Shown piece by piece: positions 6,380-14,900 of a DNA stretch of 18,043 nucleotides (position 1 is its first letter; each line of letters opens with the position of its first letter). The notes under the pieces were generated by a model. It was not told the origin of the DNA. It saw nothing but the letters and a program-made list of their open reading frames with translations, and did not search any database. The translations under genes and the position numbers were made by a program. Location of the stretch: contig CARMXJ010000025.1 of the NCBI GenBank assembly GCA_949025205.1, positions 1-18,043 on the forward strand. Direction: 5' to 3'. This DNA is from an uncultured Bacilli bacterium. Its GTDB lineage: Bacteria > Bacillota_I > Bacilli_A > RF39 > UBA660.

Positions 6380-8752
6380 TTATTTAAAATCTTCTTGTTT
6401 GGTAAATTTTAATATCATTTTTCTTACAAATTCAAAACATTTTGTTAAATAACGTAAGACAACTTCTGAAATTAAAATAAAGTTAATGCATAAAAGTGTT
6501 CCTTGGATGGACATATCATCTGTTATGCTAAATAAGTCTTTTAAAAATAAGATAGATGTAAGTAATCCTACCGCACAAAATATCCAAATGGCCCATTTGT
6601 ATTTGTCCATGGGTTTACTAATGTTTGCTAGAACCATAAGTCCAATAATGGCTAAAAGTATGGTAGAAGCAGAAGATATATCACTTGTGCTGGCTTCAAA
6701 AATGGTTCCAAATATTACCATGGCTGCTACTATGATAGTTCCTACAAGCCCTCCTGGTAAAGCTTTAAATAAAATGTTTTTTAAAAAATTTCCTTTTATC
6801 AAATCTTCATTGGGCACTTGGGATAAGAAAAAAGCGGGAATTCCTATTGTGAACATACTAATTAAAGAGATTTGCGATGGCTCTAAAGGGTATTTTACAT
6901 TAAAGAAAATAGCGAGTACAGAGATTAAAAAGGAAAAAATATTTTTTACTAAGAATAAACTTCCTGACCTTTGTAAATTGTTGACAACTTGTCTTCCTTC
7001 TAAAACGACTTCTGGCATCTTTGAAAAATCGGATTCGAGTAATACTAATTGAGCAACTTGGACTGCAGCATCACTTCCTGATGCCATTGCAATCGAACAG
7101 TCGGCATCTTTTAGCGCTAATACATCGTTTACTCCATCACCGGTCATGGCAACGGTTTTTCCGTTTTTTTGAAGTAATGTTACAAATTTTCTTTTTTGTT
7201 CAGGGGTGACACGACCAAAAACGGTGTAGTTTAAAATGGCATTTTCTATTTCTTGGTCTGTTTTTAGTGTGGAAGCATCGCAATATTGATAAGCATTTTC
7301 TATGCCTGCTTCTTTGGCAATTTGCGATACAGTTATCGGGTTGTCTCCCGAGATTACTTTAAGGGCTACATTTTGTTTTTTAAAATAAGCAAATGTTTCT
7401 TTGGCATTTTTACGAATTGGATTTGATAGTGCAATAAAGGCATAAGGCGTAATCGCTTTTTTTAACTTTTTTCCATCGACTGCTTCCTCGCTACTTCCAA
7501 ATACAAGGACCCTTAATCCTTTTTGGGCATAACTTTCGATTTTCTTTTCATACATTTTGAAAGAAGAGGCAAGAACAAATTCTGGAGCTCCTAAAATATA
7601 AGTAGCGTCTTTATAATTTACTCCACTGTATTTAAATTCTGAAGAAAAGCCGAAAACAGATACTGCTTTTTTTTCGCTACTCTGTGTAAAGTATTCTTTT
7701 AATGCTTTCATAGTAGTATTGTCTTCTTCTTGTTCTTTTACAAAGTCACTGATTAACGTTTTTATTTCACTGGCTTCTTTGGCATCTTCTAAAACTTCTA
7801 ATGATTCTACTTTCATTGTGCCATCCGTGATGGTTCCTGTTTTATCGAGGCATAGAACGTCTACTCTAGCTAATGTTTCAATGGATTTCATATCATGTAA
7901 TAAAACTTTACTTTTGGCAAGGCGCATAGCACTTATGGCAAGCGTTACACTGGCAAGTAAAAATAATCCTTCTGGAATCATGCCAATGATACTGGCAACC
8001 ATGGCTTGGACACTTCCCTTTAATGTTTCTCCCCCAAAAACGAATTGTTCGATAAATAAAGTTAAGCCAATAGGAATAATCACAATTCCTGCTAGTTTTA
8101 CAATTTTATTTAAAGAGCGAATAATTTCCGATTGTTCTTCTTTTTTTATGGATTTTGCTTGAAGCGTTAATTTGGAAATATAAGAGTCTAATCCAACTCG
8201 CGTTAATTTAGCATAACAGGAACCTGATACAATAAAACTTCCTGATAATAATTCTTCTTGTTCTTTTTTGGTAATTTCTTCTTCTTCACCAGTTAGGAGA
8301 GATTCATTTACGCACACTTGTCCTTCTATTATTTTGGCATCGGCACAAATCTGGTCTCCGCTTTTAAAAATAACAATATCTCCTAGTACTAAATCTTCTA
8401 TAGGAATTTCTTGGATGGTAAAATCTCTGACTACTCTTGCCGTTGGAGCGTTTAGCATTGTTAGTTCATCAATTATTTTTTTAGAACGGATTTCTTGGAT
8501 TATCCCAATTAAAGTGTTAGCAATTATAATAGGTAGGAAAGTTAAGTCTCTAAAGGAACCCACTATGATTAGTAAAATAGCAATGATTAAAAACACTAAA
8601 TTAAAATAGGTACATATATTGCCTCTTATTATTTCTTTAATGGTTTTAGAAGGTGCTTCTACCGGAATGTTCCTTTTTCCTTGTATATAGAGTTCTTGCA
8701 CTTGCTGTTCTGTTAAACCTTGTATTTTATTTTTCTTTTTTTCTATATTCAT
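6380..8752 (-). CDS. HAD-type P-type cation-transporting ATPase, CtpE-like
   Basis: 790 residues. All P-type ATPase signatures are present: actuator loop LTGEEEE (TGE at 154-156), the transmembrane-4 motif PEG (260-262) in SIIGMIPEGLFLLASV, the phosphorylation site D303-KTGT, nucleotide-binding LGAPEF (388-393), and the hinge MTGDGVND (536-543). About ten membrane helices can be counted: two near 48-90, two near 215-278, and six after residue 595. PEGL without a CPC motif argues against heavy-metal (P1B) pumps. The size, the short nucleotide-binding domain and the PEG motif resemble actinobacterial CtpE, a calcium transporter, and related Bacillota pumps rather than KdpB. A cation such as Ca2+ is the best guess, but the ion is not proven by sequence. 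It is monocistronic, with its own extended -10 promoter and a terminator shared with the convergent DUF4474 gene. The ribosome binding site is weak (AAAGAG/GAGTAG). Confidence 0.93.
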   Translation of the reverse strand: MNIEKKKNKIQGLTEQQVQELYIQGKRNIPVEAPSKTIKEIIRGNICTYFNLVFLIIAILLIIVGSFRDLTFLPIIIANTLIGIIQEIRSKKIIDELTMLNAPTARVVRDFTIQEIPIEDLVLGDIVIFKSGDQICADAKIIEGQVCVNESLLTGEEEEITKKEQEELLSGSFIVSGSCYAKLTRVGLDSYISKLTLQAKSIKKEEQSEIIRSLNKIVKLAGIVIIPIGLTLFIEQFVFGGETLKGSVQAMVASIIGMIPEGLFLLASVTLAISAMRLAKSKVLLHDMKSIETLARVDVLCLDKTGTITDGTMKVESLEVLEDAKEASEIKTLISDFVKEQEEDNTTMKALKEYFTQSSEKKAVSVFGFSSEFKYSGVNYKDATYILGAPEFVLASSFKMYEKKIESYAQKGLRVLVFGSSEEAVDGKKLKKAITPYAFIALSNPIRKNAKETFAYFKKQNVALKVISGDNPITVSQIAKEAGIENAYQYCDASTLKTDQEIENAILNYTVFGRVTPEQKRKFVTLLQKNGKTVAMTGDGVNDVLALKDADCSIAMASGSDAAVQVAQLVLLESDFSKMPEVVLEGRQVVNNLQRSGSLFLVKNIFSFLISVLAIFFNVKYPLEPSQISLISMFTIGIPAFFLSQVPNEDLIKGNFLKNILFKALPGGLVGTIIVAAMVIFGTIFEASTSDISSASTILLAIIGLMVLANISKPMDKYKWAIWIFCAVGLLTSILFLKDLFSITDDMSIQGTLLCINFILISEVVLRYLTKCFEFVRKMILKFTKQEDFK

Positions 8753-8779
8753 TTTACTACTCTTTTCTTTTGCCTCTTT

Positions 8780-8788
8780 ATTATAACA
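8780..8788 (-). promoter_or_regulatory. Extended -10 promoter of the P-type ATPase gene
   Basis: On the minus strand the sequence reads TGTTATAAT, a perfect -10 with the TGn extension, 27 nt before the ATG. The -35 position 17 nt upstream is poor (TGTAAA), which is normal for extended -10 promoters. The same nine bases occur in front of the tRNA-Thr gene. Confidence 0.65.
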
Positions 8789-8924
8789 TGATGTATGAAA
8801 AATTTACATCCAGTGTTTACAGAATTATTCTTATTCTTCTCTCTTGTATTTTTATTTTTATTATATTATAAATATATTGTATATATATTAATAATTTATG
8901 TAAGAAAACTAATTCATGAAAAAA

Positions 8925-8952
8925 ACAAGTTCTTTACATTACATGAACTTGT
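8925..8952. terminator. Terminator of the giant protease gene
   Basis: ACAAGTTC (8925-8932) pairs perfectly with GAACTTGT (8945-8952) across a 12-nt loop. On the minus strand it is followed by a T-run (the A-rich 8919-8924). It begins 7 nt after the gene's stop codon (8959-8961). A T-run on the other side would allow termination in the + direction too. Confidence 0.85.
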
Positions 8953-8958
8953 CTTTTT

Positions 8959-11900
8959 TTATTTGAGTTCTGGATACCCTTTATCAGCAACTGTATTTAA
9001 ATCCCAAATGGATTCATCAAAATATAAAGTATCTTTATAGAAAGATTTTGTGTGGATTTGTTCTTCGGTGGCTTCTTTTATTTTACTTGCTGTTTCTTCT
9101 ACGATACTACTAAATCCATGACTTCCTACGTATTCATATACATTTTCAATTGAAGCTAAGATACTTGCTACAGCAGCGCCAGTTGCTTTGTAAGGGATTT
9201 TTTCTTCTCCTGCTGTATTTGTAAATCCTTCCATATTTCCTAGAGCAATGGAATTTCTAATGATTGGATTGTCGTAAATATTTCCAACAATTCCACCATT
9301 TCGTTCACTATTTTCAATTGGAGTATAAGTATTGACAGTTTTATGAATGTTTACTTTGGAGATAACATTTTCTATAGTTCCACCTTTTTGGAAGGCTCCG
9401 ACAATACCACCATTTTCGGTCGTTGTTATTTCCATACTTCCTTCTACAAATACATTTTTAATTGTTCCACCATATTTTCTACCAATAAAGGTTGATACAT
9501 AAACTCCACTACCTTTTACATTTGCATTTTTAACAGAAATGTTTTCAAACTTAGAGTTGGCGTTGTCAAATCCCGTAACAGTTGCTACTCTATGTCTTCC
9601 TTCTAGTGTGATATTAGAGAAATTAATATTTCTTATAGTTGCACCATTCGTTAGTTTTGCAAATGCAGTAACATCATCTGTTATTGCAGAAGCTATATTG
9701 GTAAAGTTTTGAATATTTAAGTTCTCGACAGTTCCTGTTATGGTATTAAATAAGGAATTGTTTGTTAAGTTCGATAAGGTATGACCATTTCCATCTAGTT
9801 TTCCTGTAAATGTTGAAGTTATGACAGAATTTGTTCCCGTGTATCCGGTAAAGTCTAAATCGGCTTCTAAAACATAAATACCACCAGGATTTTCGTTGAT
9901 TTTTTGAAAATCTTCTATACTTGTAATTTTATTTTTTAGAGTTTCCACTTCGATACCACTATATGTAGTTGTTCCGACAATACCTCCGATTAAACTTACA
10001 TCATTTCTTCCGCCAAAATTCAGTTGTAATTGGGTAGCTTTTACATTTTCAAGGACACTGTATTCGGTTCTTGTAGATAATGCTCCCACGTTTGCAACGG
10101 ACATTGGAATATTTGTTCCTTCTAGAACTAAGTCTTTTACATAACCAAATCTGATTTTTTGGAAGATCGAAATTGTATTACCTGTAATTTTATGGCCATT
10201 TCCATCCAGTTTACCCATAAAGCTTTGGGTTACATTTCTTGTCATTCCACTGAAATCAATATCGTTATCTAAAATGTAATAACCATAAGGTTTTGCACTC
10301 AATTTATCTACTAATTCTTCAGCCGTTTTAATATGGGTCATTTCTAAATCTGTACCTAGTGGGTCACTTACAAAGTCATTGGTTGCTCTTTTTAAATAAT
10401 GGTAATAAATTTTACGTAAGTTTGTAGCATTTGTAATGTTTCTATTTCCATTTTTAGCATCATTTCTTAAAGCATTTACAAATTGTTCAATCATTAAATC
10501 CAAATTAACATATTTGTTGTCTTGTTTTCTTTCAATTTCGGCATAGCGGCTCATACGGTATTCTTTCCAATTCATGGCTGTACCTGTTTTGGCAAGTGTT
10601 ATTTTTTGGATAGCATCTAAGTCACTTCTACTACGACGACTTGCATAGGTTACATAGCCATCAACACCACCATAACCTAACATTTCAAACATGTTTTTCT
10701 TGTTAGAGAAAGCATCAGAATAACCATTATCGTAATGTCCCATATACCAACGAGTTACCCAAATAGATTCATATCCATAATCATCTGCTCCAATACTATT
10801 AATCGGGGTAAGACCTCTGATACTTACTCCCCAAGCATTGTTTGGTCTTAAAATAATACGATTATCCCATAAGGATTCTAAACTTGTTAAGTTCATAGAT
10901 TCTGCTTGTTCTGTTGTTATAGTACCCCATGAACTATATCCTGCAGATTGATTCATTCTTGTTGCAATCTTCGCTTGTTCTTCTGGCGTTAACTGGATGA
11001 AGGCTTTTGCTGATGCATAATCTAAAAGTTCTAAAGCATCTAGTTGGCCTTTGAAATAGTTTTCTAGCTTTTCTCTTGTATTAATTCTTTCAGGAGCTAA
11101 GTTTTGGGTAGATAGACTTTCTTTATTTAGAATAAATGCTAAATTGAAATAGTATGGACCTACATCGTAGCCTTGAATATTATTAATACTCCAAGCTTCA
11201 CGTTGTTCGACATTTCCTTGCGTGTATGTTTCCATAGGCATTCTCATTCCACCTCTGAACAACATAATTTTATCGGATAAGGCATGTTGAAATTCATGCG
11301 TCCAAGTATCAAAGTTAGTAAGTCCAGGGGTAGCAATAAACCATAAGAATCCCGCGGTACTTCCAACTCCTCCAGCAGACCCATATTGCCATGCTCCTAC
11401 GGCTTCATTGAAGTTTTTAGAGAAAGGTTCATTCGTTCCTACTCTATTCATCGTTGTCACTGGACTTGTTCCGATTGGAATATTCGTTCCTGGTAAATAA
11501 CTTGTTTTGTAACCCGTAATGGTTTTTACGGTCTCATGAACCAAGATTGTAAAATTATTCCAACTTTCTACATGGAAGGAACCAGCCAAAGTATCAAACT
11601 GTCTTTTTATAAGGGTTGAATGGGCATTGACGATATTTCTAATCGTATTTTGTCCCGAAGGTGTTGTTGGGTCATAAACATAAGTTCTTTGGGCTCCCAT
11701 TTGGAATTGGGCTGGACCAGAGATAATATATCCAGCATATTTTGGTAATGTTGATAAAGGTAGGATATAGTTTGGAAATCCTTTGATTCTATCCCAAGCA
11801 CGATATTTAACTTCTGGGTGGTCTTTAACTGGAATCTCAGATAAGATTCCAATGGATGAAAAGTATTCTGTAAACCAATCATTAATGTCTTCATAACCGC

Positions 11901-14900
11901 CGATATTTTTAATAACACCATCTAAGTAGTAAGATAATGTGGAACTTCCTGTATATTTGCTTAGACTACTAGCAAAGAAGTTTGCTGTTGCATTTGTAGC
12001 TAAATTACCTGTTAAAACTTCTTCGATTAAATTATCTAGTGTCATGGAATCTTTATACATTTTTCCTTCAAATAAGAAGATATCTGATACTTTTGCACCA
12101 CCTATTTCAAACTGATACCATCTATGCAAGTAGTTGTAAGCATATAATATTTTATTTATTCTTCCACTATCAATTAGTTCTTGTTTAATCTTGTTGTTTA
12201 AAATATCATTATTTAAAGTAAGAACACTATTGCCATCATTTTGTAATAATTGTAGGGCAATGACTAAAGCCATTGGTTTCATCTTTTCGTTGTAATGGTC
12301 ACGATAAAGTCTACTATCAGCAGAGGCTGTAAGCGGATCAAGAAGGCTAGTATAATCAACACTATTAATGTAATTTTTTAACGTTTCAACAATAGAGGCA
12401 TTATCTTTAATTACATAATTGTTGTAAGCATAATCGATATCTAAATCATTTATAGAATAAATGGCAATATCTTGTTTTATTTCTTTACATGTTACGGCGT
12501 ATTCTTTTACTGTTAAATCATCAAATACTACCTTTATACTTGTAATACTATTATTATTTTTACTTGTTAAATAAGTAAGCATTTTCCCATTGCTATAAGG
12601 GATAATATGTTTAATTATTTTCGCATTTAATTCATGGTCATTGGTTATTTTCAAACCATCTTCTATTAAGTATTTTGCATCATAATAAGGCATTAATTTA
12701 TTGATATTATGGTACAAAATGTCTTTTTCTTCTGTGTAACCATTTATTTTTTTGATACGACTGTAATCTGGAATATAAAGTTTGTTGTTACTTGGTTTTT
12801 CTTCTCCGCTTTCTTCCGTTTTTGCCACTTGTAATACGGGTGGTTTATCAAAAGATGCATTTGCTAAATCCCAAATATTTTCATCAAAATTTGCTGTATC
12901 TTTAAAGAATTCCGTTGTAAGTTCTTCTTTGGAAACTTGTTTTACACGATTACCAGATGCATTGCTAACAAGTCCAGAATCTGTAAGTTCGTAGTTGTTG
13001 GTAGAGGTTGCATGTACACTCGAACCATGGATACTATAGAAATTGCTTCCTGTTGATAAGCTGACATTATTTTTTAATATTGTATTGTTGTTTAGAGAAA
13101 GCCCTACTATATCTCCGTTTAGTCTTGCACTTACGTTATTGGTATAATTCACTTTCGTTATACAGTTTTCAATGGTAATGGTGTCTGTTCCATCTCCTGT
13201 ACCTAAGATTCCACTGATACCGTTTCCATCTTTGTTTTGGGTAGAGTTTAAATCACCTTCAGCGTAGCAGTTTTTAATAGAGCCGCCGACCATATTTCCA
13301 ACGATACCTGCAACTCTTATATGAAGAGAAGTTGTGATTTGAAAATTGGTTACACTACTTTGTTCGATGTTAGTCGCAGTACTTTCTCCAATTATACCTC
13401 CTACACGGTGTGCTCCTGAAATAAGAATTAAATCTTTTACATGAACATTACGCACGTTTGTGTTTGTTGCTACGTTTGCAAGTGTTCCTCTACTATTTAC
13501 ACCTGATAATTTTGGACTTTCTAAAACTAAGTTTTCAATAGTTGCAGATTCTAAGGTATCAAATAAAGGCTTTGATAAGTTGTAAATTGTATGTCCGTTT
13601 CCGTTTAAGGTTCCCATAAATGTAGAGACTAGAGAAGTTGCATTTTTCGTAATAATGGATGCATCGTAATCACGAGTTAAAGTAAATGTTCCGGTTGGAT
13701 TTTTTTCCATCTCACGAATTAAGCCTTCAAGAGTAATGTTTTCTGCAACACCATTATTTATAGAGCCAAAAACAATTTCTAATTTATTTTGTTTACTCTC
13801 TCCAACGTACTCTACAACATTGCCATAATCAAGTGTTAGTTTTAACTCGTTATCTTCTATTTTGTATCCAGTAATTTTGGTATAGAAAGTAGGCATCTCT
13901 TTCATATACACTTTTGCAATGTAGTTATTTAAGTTAGAAAGGTCACTTTCTCTTAAAGCGCTAACTTCGACAACCCCATCATTTGTTTGTTTATAAACAG
14001 AAGTTCTAATGATGTCTTTCATTTCAAACTTACGTGCTCCAAGTGTAATCTCTGCTTCTAGAAGTGTCATATTCTTGTATTCGTTAGCATCACTTTCTAA
14101 AACATTCATATCCAAATCATAATCGGCGATCACTTTTACAATGTAATTTTGATTTTCTTCTGGTTGGAACGTAATGGTATTTTCATTTTTTTCTAGATTT
14201 TGTTCTTTTACTACGTTTCCATTTTTAAGAATAATTACTTTACCTGCAGTAATGGTATTTTCATCATCCACTACTTTGAATGAAGCAGAAATTGTTGCAT
14301 CGATATTTTCTTTATAGCCAAATTGTTCTACAGTTGGTTTGTCTTTTAAAACCGTTACTTTAAATTCATTATTTTCTGTTATCGCTAGTTCTTTGGAGTT
14401 ATTTAAGGTAATCTTTTCTATTTTTGCAGTTTTGACTCCTGATGTTCTATGGCTACTGATTGTTAGGTAGTAAGCATTCTCTTTTTTGGTTAAGGGATAT
14501 TCTACACCATTTACAACCGCTTTTATCGGTTCAAAACTCGTTGTATTGGTACTTTCAAAACTTACTTGTATTGGTTCTGATTTTCCAAAATATTTTGTTT
14601 GTCCATAATCATTATAAGTTTTAATATTATGGATGTTTAATTCGTAATCTGCAATTAGTTCAATTTCTTTTGTTGTAAGAACTTCATCTGTTACTCGGTT
14701 GTCTTCTGCTGGTGTTCCTTCTAAAGCATGATTATCTAAATCATAGGTAGCATTTACTTGGAAAGTATATTTTTTAGACGGTTCTACTTGGAAAGTAAGT
14801 TCGTTGTGTCCTTTTGTTACTTCTTTTTCAAGAGAATTACCATCACTCGTAAGTATCGCTTTTCCACTTAAGAAACTCTCTTCCTCGTCCAATACATCAA

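Noticed and set aside
6486..8609. Open frames on the + strand opposite the ATPase gene
   Set aside because: They are antisense to a gene with every P-type ATPase motif, have no ribosome binding sites and show no recognisable domains.
11482..11496. LPGTN in the giant protease as a sortase signal
   Set aside because: It lies inside the catalytic region with no following membrane helix and basic tail, and it is not a true LPXTG.
11532..11544. HETVK (residues 2015-2019) as a second zinc site
   Set aside because: It lacks the second histidine of HEXXH; HEFQH at 2095-2099 is complete.
11607..11921. 104-codon minus-strand frame within the protease gene
   Set aside because: It is an out-of-frame overlap with the catalytic region and has no family features.
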